A model generated the notes under the pieces. The model was given only the letters and a program-made list of their open reading frames with translations, was not told where the DNA came from and did no database searches. Position numbers and translations under genes: made by a program. From contig NZ_JAHGVE010000017.1 in the NCBI RefSeq assembly GCF_018835585.1, positions 1 through 64,000 of the forward strand: DNA of 64,000 bases. The letters run 5' to 3'. Source of the DNA: Pelorhabdus rhamnosifermentans. Lineage in GTDB: Bacteria > Bacillota > Negativicutes > UMGS1260. Every line of letters begins with the position of its first letter. Position 1 is the first letter of the stretch. Shown here one piece after another: positions 53,145 to 60,955 of the stretch.

Positions 53145-54923
53145 ATGAATGGTCTTTATCTTGTGATTATTGCGGCTTTGGTGCTAACGATTTGTTATCG
53201 TTATTATGGCGCCTTTATGGCAGCAAAAGTTTTAGCTCTTGATCCCAATCGTCCGACTCCAGCCGTTGTACATGAAGACGGCCATGATTATGTACCCACG
53301 AATAAATGGGTAACTTTCGGACATCATTTTGCCGCCATTGCTGGAGCAGGTCCACTTGTTGGTCCGGTACTTGCAGCACAGTTTGGTTATTTGCCTGGAA
53401 CGATCTGGTTGCTTGTCGGTGCCTGTATCGGCGGGGCAGTCCACGATATGGTTATCCTTTTTGCCTCGATTCGACATGATGGTTTATCCATCGCAGAAAT
53501 TGCGAAAGATGAAATCGGCAAATCTGCCGGTCTAGCTGCTGCTATTGCTGTTATTTTCATTTTGGTTATTACTATGGCCGGGATGGCAATTGCCGTGGCA
53601 AATGCATTGTTTAACAGTCCTTGGGGTGCATTCACTGTGGGTGCAACCATTCCAATTGCACTCTTTATTGGCGTCTACATGCGCTATTTACGTCCTGGTC
53701 ATATTGGTGAAGCATCTTTCGTAGGTGTTGTTCTGATTATCGCTGCTGTATTTGGCGGAGCTTGGGTTCAGGGTTCTTCTTGGGCACCATTTTTTACCCT
53801 CAGTCGTACACAATTAGATATTATTCTTCCTTTATATGGTTTTATCGCTGCAGCACTTCCTGTATGGTTGCTGTTAGCGCCACGTGATTATTTGAGCACG
53901 TACATGAAAATTGGTACTATCGGTGCTTTGGCATTAGGAATTGTCATTGTTCAACCTCAAATCCATATGCCGGCAATCACTCAGTTTGTCAGTGGTGGCG
54001 GTCCGGTTGTGCCTGGTCCTGTTTGGCCTTTCGTTTGCATCACGATTGCCTGCGGTGCAATTTCAGGATTCCATTCCATCATTGCCACAGGTACGACACC
54101 AAAGATGCTTACTAACGAACGTGAAATTTTGCCAATTGGTTTTGGGGCAATGCTTGCTGAATCATTTGTTGGTATTATGGCTCTAATTGCAGCTACTAGC
54201 TTGATTCCTGCTGATTACTTTGCCATTAACAGTGCTCCGGCAGTATTTGCAAAACTCGGGATGCATATAGATGAACTTCCGGTTTTATCACAAATGGTTG
54301 GTGAAGACGTCGCTGGTCGACCAGGCGGTGCCGTATCACTCGCTGTAGGTATGGCGCATATTTTTGCCCAAATCCCTGGACTGGATAGTTTTATGTCTTT
54401 CCTGTACCATTTCGCTATCATGTTTGAAGCCTTGTTCATCTTAACGATTATTGATGCGGGTACTCGTGTTGGTCGGTACTTGTTACAAGAAGTTGGCGGT
54501 ATGATATACAAACCACTTAGCGACCCACATTGGACTCCTGGTATTATCTTCACCAGCGCTTTAATCTCCTGCTTATGGGGTTACTTAGTGTTTGGAGGTT
54601 CTATTGCTTCCATTTGGCCATTATTCGGTCTTTCTAACCAACTACTTGCCAGCCTGACGTTAGCCATTGGTACTACCGTATTGATTCGTATGGGTAAAGC
54701 AAGATATTTGTGGGTTACACTTATTCCACTCTGTTTTATGATTGTAACGGCGTTGACTGCTGGTTTCTACAATATCTTTGAATTCTACTTACCAAAAGGT
54801 CAGCTGTTATTGGCTGGTGCCAGCGCAGTTATGATGATTCTCATTACCTTTATCATCATTGATGCTGCAAAGGTATGGTCTAAGCTGATGAAATCTAACA
54901 AAAGTATCGAAGAAACGATGTAA
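53145..54923 (+). CDS. CstA-family transporter, module 2
   Basis: A 592-residue polytopic protein paralogous to that at 28912, with CstA signatures: YRYYGAF, DYVPTNKWVTFGHHFAA, PGPVWPFVCITIACGA and GTTPKML. The two paralogues are very similar across all membrane segments but differ in loops and C-terminal tail. ATG 53145 behind GGAGGGA; the frame from 53130 has no better start. Probable pyruvate or peptide uptake controlled by the adjacent LytST pair, by analogy with BtsSR-BtsT. Terminator follows at 54936. Confidence 0.9.
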   Translation: MNGLYLVIIAALVLTICYRYYGAFMAAKVLALDPNRPTPAVVHEDGHDYVPTNKWVTFGHHFAAIAGAGPLVGPVLAAQFGYLPGTIWLLVGACIGGAVHDMVILFASIRHDGLSIAEIAKDEIGKSAGLAAAIAVIFILVITMAGMAIAVANALFNSPWGAFTVGATIPIALFIGVYMRYLRPGHIGEASFVGVVLIIAAVFGGAWVQGSSWAPFFTLSRTQLDIILPLYGFIAAALPVWLLLAPRDYLSTYMKIGTIGALALGIVIVQPQIHMPAITQFVSGGGPVVPGPVWPFVCITIACGAISGFHSIIATGTTPKMLTNEREILPIGFGAMLAESFVGIMALIAATSLIPADYFAINSAPAVFAKLGMHIDELPVLSQMVGEDVAGRPGGAVSLAVGMAHIFAQIPGLDSFMSFLYHFAIMFEALFILTIIDAGTRVGRYLLQEVGGMIYKPLSDPHWTPGIIFTSALISCLWGYLVFGGSIASIWPLFGLSNQLLASLTLAIGTTVLIRMGKARYLWVTLIPLCFMIVTALTAGFYNIFEFYLPKGQLLLAGASAVMMILITFIIIDAAKVWSKLMKSNKSIEETM

Positions 54924-54935
54924 TTTTATCAAAAG

Positions 54936-54970
54936 ACACCTTGCGCTTTGCGTAAGGTGTTTTTTTTTTT
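54936..54970 (+). terminator. Terminator after cstA module 2
   Basis: ACACCTT...AAGGTGT stem followed by a run of ten or more T. Confidence 0.88.
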
Positions 54971-55121
54971 AGTTACCGTCTGTAGCACAGCATGCCGTTT
55001 GATTGATTATTTAATCATAACTTAATTTTTATTAGCTATTATTATTGGAGAAGATTAATTAATGCTAAATATAAATGCTGCAACAAACTAATGACAGGTA
55101 ATATAAAATGAGGTGCGCCAT

Positions 55122-55694
55122 ATGAAAGTAATAGCTGTTGACATTGACAATGTGCTAAATAATTTTTCAGATACCTTAGCGAGTTCTACGTTTAAATATA
55201 ATGATTTATATGGTTTGTCTCGTGAAGAATTTGATCATTATCTTGATATGGTAAAACGCAATGCTTTTGATGAAAGTAATTTTTTGACGACTAAGTTTTC
55301 TGATTTTCGTTATCGTATACATGAGCAGTGTTATCGTTTGGCACAAGCTAAATCGGATGGAGTACAGTTTATGCATTGGTTAAAAGATAATGGCTGGGAG
55401 GTCGTTATTTGTACCAAGCGAAACTTGCGTTTGACAGGGGAAAGTACTAAAAAGTGGCTGCAGGACAATCACATTCCTTATGATTATTTATTTATGGCCT
55501 TAAATAAAATTGTGTTTTGCAAATTATGGAATGTACCGTATTTAATTGATGATGATATTTTAAATATTACACATGGCGAACGATATGGTATTAAGGTATA
55601 TTATCCTATTATGGATAAGCATGATTCGGCTTTTTCCCATACAGCAAAAGGGTTTACCAGATTTGAGGAGATTAAACAATGGATACAAGAGTAG
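55122..55694 (+). CDS. HAD-superfamily 5'-nucleotidase-like phosphatase
   Basis: A 190-residue HAD protein. Motif I is DIDNVLNNF (residues 7-15; nucleophile Asp7, acid/base Asp9), motif II Thr98 in ICTKR, motif III likely Lys129, motif IV LIDDD (141-145). The layout resembles the 5'(3')-deoxyribonucleotidase (NT5C) group, but substrate is not proven. ATG 55122 follows GAGGTG. It overlaps the AEP-like gene by 16 nt (stop at 55692-55694, next start at 55679), so the two are very likely co-translated. Both are AT-rich relative to the flanking transporter and flagellar genes. No promoter clear. Confidence 0.75.
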   Translation: MKVIAVDIDNVLNNFSDTLASSTFKYNDLYGLSREEFDHYLDMVKRNAFDESNFLTTKFSDFRYRIHEQCYRLAQAKSDGVQFMHWLKDNGWEVVICTKRNLRLTGESTKKWLQDNHIPYDYLFMALNKIVFCKLWNVPYLIDDDILNITHGERYGIKVYYPIMDKHDSAFSHTAKGFTRFEEIKQWIQE

Positions 55695-56437
55695 AGCTGC
55701 TGGAAGCATTTTATCAAACAATGCGTAAGGATAAAATAAAAATAGAAAATAAAAATTACGGTTTTGATTTTATCAATCAATTGACAGCAAATGATGCGAT
55801 GTTGGATTATGGGCAGATGGAAAACAATTTTATCCATAAATACAGGTTGTTAAATGTTTCAGAGCAGCTCCGAGAAAGGTTGTTGCAAGGACATGTAAAC
55901 CAAGAGTATAATGTCTGTCTTTATTTTGATGAAACGGCAAATAACACGCTTTGCTTTAATTTAGACAATAACTTTAAAACGAATAATACCCAGTTAATAT
56001 CGGAAATGAAGCTTGCCGTAGACTATTTACAACAGCATCTTGGAAAATATGGTATAGAGACGGTTTGTATTAAGAGTGGACGTGGCTATCACCAGTGGTG
56101 TCATTTTGAGCGGCCGATTGCCAATCGGCTGCTATTGAACTTTATGATAAGAATTGCGGCCAAGACATTAGCTTCATTACATTATAGTAATCATGATTAC
56201 CATACCATAAAAATTAATATGAGCCCCAACCCGAAATTTGTGAACGTTTTATCATTACGTGCCTTCGGATCAAGGCATATCAAAACAGGTAACTTTTCGC
56301 ATATTCAGACAAAAGACGGTGTTTTAAATGAAGAAGATTCATGGAAGTATTTTAGCGATTATATGATAAATAAAACAATTTCAGAACAGCAATTTATGCT
56401 GGCGTATGATGATTTGGCAAAAACCATCGTTTTTTAA
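55679..56437 (+). CDS. Archaeo-eukaryotic primase (AEP)-like protein
   Basis: A 252-residue protein with AEP-like motif order. Motif I region CFNLDNN (92-98) corresponds to the hhDhD strand, but the first Asp is Asn94, leaving Asp96. Motif II is SGRGYHQW (133-140), the sxH motif with His138, as in TOTE-type and LigD-type primases. Motif III region is LRAFGSRHIKTGNF (193-206), like R.pGS.H.KTG of AEPs. The size suits a bare AEP domain without PriCT or helicase. Its start overlaps the HAD gene and has GAGGAG 8 nt upstream. Substitution at motif I may mean altered or absent polymerase activity. The call rests on motifs read by eye. Confidence 0.55.
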   Translation: MDTRVELLEAFYQTMRKDKIKIENKNYGFDFINQLTANDAMLDYGQMENNFIHKYRLLNVSEQLRERLLQGHVNQEYNVCLYFDETANNTLCFNLDNNFKTNNTQLISEMKLAVDYLQQHLGKYGIETVCIKSGRGYHQWCHFERPIANRLLLNFMIRIAAKTLASLHYSNHDYHTIKINMSPNPKFVNVLSLRAFGSRHIKTGNFSHIQTKDGVLNEEDSWKYFSDYMINKTISEQQFMLAYDDLAKTIVF

Positions 56438-56487
56438 ACAGTGAACTGATTAGCTTTTTGAACGGTGAATCGTAATAGAATAAGAAG

Positions 56488-56555
56488 AAATTCCAAGGTA
56501 TATACAGAGTCAAATGTTAATTTGTGACTTAAGTCTGTACTTTGGAATTTTTTTT
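56488..56555 (+). terminator. Terminator after the AEP-like gene
   Basis: AAATTCCAA (56488-56496) pairs with TTGGAATTT (56542-56550), with inner pairing GTA/TAC and ACAGA/TCTGT, then T5 to T8. Confidence 0.7.
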
Positions 56556-56575
56556 GTTTTATTGGTTTTCTTAAT

Positions 56576-56601
56576 TAAAACTAAATATATGTTTGCGATA
56601 C
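56576..56601 (+). promoter_or_regulatory. Possible sigma-D (FliA)-type promoter of the flagellar genes
   Basis: TAAA (56576-56579), 14 nt, TGCGATAC (56594-56601), compared with TAAA and GCCGATAT for sigma-D; CGATA is kept. It lies about 45 bases before flgD. Spacing is one base short of the usual and two bases of the -10 differ. Confidence 0.4.
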
Positions 56602-56647
56602 TTTGTTTGATTAAATGAATTATTTGAAAGAAAAGGGAGGAAAACAA

Positions 56648-57076
56648 ATGAGTACGACATCAGCCGTTAATTCTGCGTCGGCATCATCTACTTCTAGCAC
56701 GTCGAGTACGACAAGTACCAGCAGTTTGGATTTTGACGAATTTATTCAACTATTAGCTACAGAATTGAAATATCAGGATCCTGACGATCCTGTTAGCGGG
56801 ACTGAATATGTATCGCAGATGGCTCAAATTAGCTCCTTGTCAGCATTGTCTACCATTAACACTTCGCTAAATAATTCTGAAGCCTATGACATCATTGGAA
56901 AAACGGCAACATATTCAACTACCGATACATCCGGTGCTACAGTTACGGGCACAGGTACGGTGCAGTCAGTCACAATTTCCGGTAGTAACACCTATGTCAA
57001 TGTTGGTGGCACAACAGTCGATCTTTCTTCTATTACAAAGGTGGCAAGCGCTTCAAGTGATACGTCTTCAACATAA
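56648..57076 (+). CDS. flgD: Flagellar hook-capping protein FlgD (short form)
   Basis: A 142-residue FlgD. The conserved N-terminal block is FIQLLATELKYQDPDDPV followed by SGTEYVSQMAQISSLSAL (about 29-65); a Ser/Thr-rich leader precedes it. After that only about 75 residues remain, so the tudor/fibronectin-like domains of full-length FlgD (about 220 residues) are mostly absent. FlgD caps the growing hook and guides FlgE assembly. ATG 56648 behind GGGAGG. First of the flgD-flgE-flgK-flgK-flgL run. Confidence 0.85.
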   Translation: MSTTSAVNSASASSTSSTSSTTSTSSLDFDEFIQLLATELKYQDPDDPVSGTEYVSQMAQISSLSALSTINTSLNNSEAYDIIGKTATYSTTDTSGATVTGTGTVQSVTISGSNTYVNVGGTTVDLSSITKVASASSDTSST

Positions 57077-57180
57077 CATGAACATAATCGAAAATAATTA
57101 CTTATAGCCGGACCCTATACGGGAGGTTATTTTCTATTTCTGAATGAGCGATGAAATAGTAATTTAGGAGGTTTTTTTAT

Positions 57181-58812
57181 ATGGCTATGATGAATGCGTT
57201 ATCTTCCGCAGTAACAGGGCTTAAAACCGAACAAAGTGCTCTTGATGTAATTGCGAATAATATCGCCAACGTGAATACGACAGGTTATAAATCACAGACG
57301 GTCACTTTCAGTGATTTGTTGAGCCAAACGATTAGTGCAGCTTCCGGTGCTACTTCAACTACTGGCGGTGTTAATGCTCAGCAGATTGGACATGGTACTC
57401 AAATTAGTAGCACTGAAACTGATATGACGGTAGGTACACCTTCAACAACCAGTAATTCTACCGATGTAGCTCTTACTGGTGCAGGTTACTTAATTGTACA
57501 GACTGGCACGAAAGGTGACTATGAGTTCACTAGAAACGGCAGTTTAAGTATTGATGATGATGGAAATTTGAATGTAAATGGTTATGACGTTTGCGGTTGG
57601 GAGGCATATACTCTCGATTCGTCTGGCAACAAAGTTTATACTACTACGGGCACTGTCGAGCCGATTAATGTTTACAGCGATGACTACTCCAACAATAAAA
57701 AGGTCATGGCAGCCACGACGACGACGACGGCTACGGTTACGGGTAACGCCAGCACCTCAGCCGATGTGGTGACAGGGGCTACTCTGAAAAATATCGGTAC
57801 TACAACGATTACAACCCCGGATACAACAGCCACAATCAATGTTATCGATGAACAGGGCAATAAAACTGCGGTTACAGTTGATTTAAAAAAGTGCGCTACA
57901 GATAATACAACAACGAGTTGGTATTGGACAGCCAGTGCCACAGATACAACGATTAGTCCATCAAGCGGCTATATTGCCTTTGATTCAGACGGTAATATGG
58001 TTACTTCTGTTACTCCGCTGACAGCGGCAATAACATCTGCTACTAATACTACAGGTTATTCTGATTCCAGTATGAGTGTTAGCACAGGCTTGACAGCAGG
58101 AGATTATACTGTCCAAGTGGCAGCTTCTACTACAAGTACTGGCACATACGATATTACATTGACGGACCCCGCAGGCAAGACCTATACAACCACTTCAACT
58201 ACGGGCGCTGCTACTTTTACAACTTCGTCAGGAACAGTCACTTTAGCCGCACCGACGACTCTTGCAGCGGGGACGGTGGATTTTACCGTTACTGCGGGGA
58301 CTACTGTTACTTTTGATTCCAAACCAGTACTTACCGTGACATCAACGACTGCCGGCACGAATGCAGTTCCTGTTACAATGGATCTTTCCAAGATGACATC
58401 GACAGGCACCACTAGCAGCTTAACTGCGACAGCTGATGGGAATGTGGCCGGAACAGCAACGGACAGCAGCTATACAATTGCTAAAGACGGAACGATTTCA
58501 GTTACCTACTCGAATGGATTAACACGATCCGTCGGGCAAATTGCTTTGGCTGTTTTCCAGAATGCAAGCGGGTTGGAAAAAGCCGGGAATAGTTTTTATA
58601 CGGCTAGTAACAGTTCAGGCAGTTATAATACAGTTGTTGCTGGTGAGAATGGTTCAGGTACGATGACATCGTACGCACTAGAACTGTCTAACGTCGATTT
58701 GGCATCGCAGTTTAGTTCGATGATGATCAGTCAACGGGCCTATCAGGCGAATAGTAAAGTGATTTCTACTGGCAGCCAGATGTTACAGTCTCTTATCAGT
58801 ATGGTGGATTGA
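57181..58812 (+). CDS. flgE: Flagellar hook protein FlgE
   Basis: A 543-residue hook protein. N-terminal rod/hook domain: LSSAVTGLKTEQSALDVIAN with NIANVNTTGYKSQ; C-terminal domain: QRAYQANSKVISTGSQMLQ. The middle (about 170-460) is a Thr/Ser/Ala-rich, surface-exposed insert with no clear sequence homology, typical of the variable hook domains. Ribosome site AGGAGG. No adjoining flgB/flgC/fliE rod genes are in the window. The gene forms with flgD the start of a hook-junction cluster. Confidence 0.93.
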   Translation: MAMMNALSSAVTGLKTEQSALDVIANNIANVNTTGYKSQTVTFSDLLSQTISAASGATSTTGGVNAQQIGHGTQISSTETDMTVGTPSTTSNSTDVALTGAGYLIVQTGTKGDYEFTRNGSLSIDDDGNLNVNGYDVCGWEAYTLDSSGNKVYTTTGTVEPINVYSDDYSNNKKVMAATTTTTATVTGNASTSADVVTGATLKNIGTTTITTPDTTATINVIDEQGNKTAVTVDLKKCATDNTTTSWYWTASATDTTISPSSGYIAFDSDGNMVTSVTPLTAAITSATNTTGYSDSSMSVSTGLTAGDYTVQVAASTTSTGTYDITLTDPAGKTYTTTSTTGAATFTTSSGTVTLAAPTTLAAGTVDFTVTAGTTVTFDSKPVLTVTSTTAGTNAVPVTMDLSKMTSTGTTSSLTATADGNVAGTATDSSYTIAKDGTISVTYSNGLTRSVGQIALAVFQNASGLEKAGNSFYTASNSSGSYNTVVAGENGSGTMTSYALELSNVDLASQFSSMMISQRAYQANSKVISTGSQMLQSLISMVD

Positions 58813-58844
58813 TGCAATTCAATTGTTAAAGGAGGTTCGCGCAT

Positions 58845-60938
58845 ATGGGGTCGACTTTCGGTACCTATAACATCGCTTATTCGGGAATGTATGTGAATCA
58901 GGCCTCGTTGGCAACAGCAAGTACGAACCTTGCCAATGTCGATACAACCGGAGCTTCAAAGGTGCAAGTATCTAGTGTTGAACGGGATACTGTCCAGTCA
59001 GGCGGAACATCTACAGGAGATGGTGTTAGCGTGGCGGCCATTACGCGAGCTCGTGATCGATATCTCGACAGTGCTTATCGAACACAAAATGCCGCTGCTA
59101 CTTATTTGTCAGTGAAAAGTGGTAATTTGAAATACTTGGATAAGATATTGAGTGAATATGATACTACCTCTACTTCGACTACGGATACGACGAGTAACGG
59201 TGTAGAGACGGAGCTGGAAGATTTTTTTAATGCATGGCAAACATTATCAACGGATTCGGGTTCGAGTTCAAGCTCGAATACCGGTACTTCTGCTCAAACT
59301 ACTTTTGCGGCTGCGATTACTACTGCGACTAGCGGTACCACCTCTACTGCAAAAACGGCTGTCAGCACTGCTTATTCTGCTTATAAGGCTGCTCTCACCA
59401 GTGGGAATGCGGCAACAATCGTTTCTACTAAAACTACGTTAGATTCTGCTGTTACTACTTTAAGCGATTCGACGCTCACTGCCGCGCTTACTACTTATAA
59501 CACGAGTTCGGGTACCGCCATCAATTCGGCTGCTACCACTTTATCTGCGGACATTACTAATGGGTCTAGTGCTCTAGCGACTCTTTCCAGTGCAATTACT
59601 ACTGCGACAAGCGGCACGACTTCTACTGCAAAAACGGCTGTCAGTACTGCTTATTCTGCTTATACGGCTGCGCTTACTAGTGGTGTTGCGAAGACAATCG
59701 TTTCTACTAAGACTACATTAGATAGTGCAGTTACTGCTTTAGCTGATACGACTCTTACTACCGCTTATAGTACTTATAATAGTGCTACAGATGGGGGGAC
59801 AACGATCAATACGGCGGCCACTTCGTTAACGAATGCGATTACTACGGCCACTTCTACTGCGACTGCGGAGACTACTCGTGCAGCCGTTACGGCAGCTGGT
59901 GTTGATTTGATCTCCACGCTAACCGATATTGACAAGGAATTGCAGCAATTGCAGACAGATGCTGTGACTGGCGTTAAAGATGGTGTAGACAGTCTCAATG
60001 ACCTTGCGAGCCAAGTTGCGGATTTGGATAAGCAAATTACCCAGGCAGAGGCGGGTGGGGGCGAAGCCAGTTACCTGAGAGATCAGCGGGATGTTCTACT
60101 TGATCAGATGTCTTCTCTGGCGAATATTAGTACTACCGAATCCAATGGAACGCTAAAAGTTACTTTAAATGGAGCAAATCTAGTTGATGGCGATACGGCA
60201 CGTTCGCTGGTTGTTGACGGCAGCGGAACGATAACTGATCCGTTGACTGTCAATTGGGCCGATTCAGGTACTCAAGCGAGTATTCAAAGCGGAAGTATCA
60301 AGGCTTATATGGAAGATGCCGATCAGACTGGCTATGCAACGATCGACTCAAGTAGTCTTCCTTATAATTTTACTACAACAGCAACAAGTTCAATCAGTAC
60401 CCTGCGTCAGGGTCTCAATGACTTGATTACTACACTTGCAACGAAAGTTAATTCTCTGAGTACCTCAGGCGTCGATCTTGATGGCAATGCAGGTCTTGAC
60501 TTTTTTACGGCCATCGATTCCAGTCAGCCACTGAGTATCACTAATATCCAGGTTAACCCTGCGCTTGTAGCTGATTCAAGCAAGGTCGTGGCAGCTTCCA
60601 GCGCTGCCTCCGGTGACAATACTGTCGCGAATGAAATTTGTGCCCTTGAAGATGATACTACTTGCTATAAGAGCAGCAATTCGTCGCTTGATATTATCGA
60701 CTTTTATGCGGCGATAACGGATTGGATTGGAACTGCCGGCGATACGGCGGCGAGTAATTATACAACGCAATCAACTTTGGTGACTCAGGTAGACACCCAG
60801 AGAAAATCTGTTTCGAGTATTTCCATCGATGAGGAAATGTCCAACATGATCAAATTTCAAAATGCCTACGCTGCCAGCGCCAAGGTTATGAGTACGATCG
60901 ATAATATGCTTTACACATTGATTAGTGAATTTGATTAG
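58845..60938 (+). CDS. flgK: Flagellar hook-associated protein 1, copy 1 (with internal repeat)
   Basis: A 697-residue FlgK. N-terminal block: YSGMYVNQASLATASTNLA followed by NVDTTGASKVQV; C-terminal block: NMIKFQNAYAASAKVMSTI. Residues of about 155-375 form an insertion that includes a 63-codon tandem-type duplication: 59313-59501 and 59592-59780 (offset 279 bases) encode AITTATSGTTSTAKTAVSTA-type copies. The remaining sequence has FlgK character (QQLQTDA, DLDKQITQAE, LRDQRDVLLDQMS). It joins hook to filament. The N-terminus reads MGSTFGTYNIAYSGM, slightly unusual. A second flgK follows 17 nt later. Confidence 0.85.
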   Translation: MGSTFGTYNIAYSGMYVNQASLATASTNLANVDTTGASKVQVSSVERDTVQSGGTSTGDGVSVAAITRARDRYLDSAYRTQNAAATYLSVKSGNLKYLDKILSEYDTTSTSTTDTTSNGVETELEDFFNAWQTLSTDSGSSSSSNTGTSAQTTFAAAITTATSGTTSTAKTAVSTAYSAYKAALTSGNAATIVSTKTTLDSAVTTLSDSTLTAALTTYNTSSGTAINSAATTLSADITNGSSALATLSSAITTATSGTTSTAKTAVSTAYSAYTAALTSGVAKTIVSTKTTLDSAVTALADTTLTTAYSTYNSATDGGTTINTAATSLTNAITTATSTATAETTRAAVTAAGVDLISTLTDIDKELQQLQTDAVTGVKDGVDSLNDLASQVADLDKQITQAEAGGGEASYLRDQRDVLLDQMSSLANISTTESNGTLKVTLNGANLVDGDTARSLVVDGSGTITDPLTVNWADSGTQASIQSGSIKAYMEDADQTGYATIDSSSLPYNFTTTATSSISTLRQGLNDLITTLATKVNSLSTSGVDLDGNAGLDFFTAIDSSQPLSITNIQVNPALVADSSKVVAASSAASGDNTVANEICALEDDTTCYKSSNSSLDIIDFYAAITDWIGTAGDTAASNYTTQSTLVTQVDTQRKSVSSISIDEEMSNMIKFQNAYAASAKVMSTIDNMLYTLISEFD

Positions 60939-60955
60939 AATAAGGGGGGAGTGAG

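Noticed and set aside
57684-57941. Minus-strand frame inside flgE and similar long shadow frames in flgK and hemA
   Set aside because: They mirror the Thr/Ala-rich coding strand and lack ribosome sites.
59313-59780. CRISPR-like repeats
   Set aside because: The repeated DNA is in frame within a FlgK coding sequence, with no regular spacer structure.
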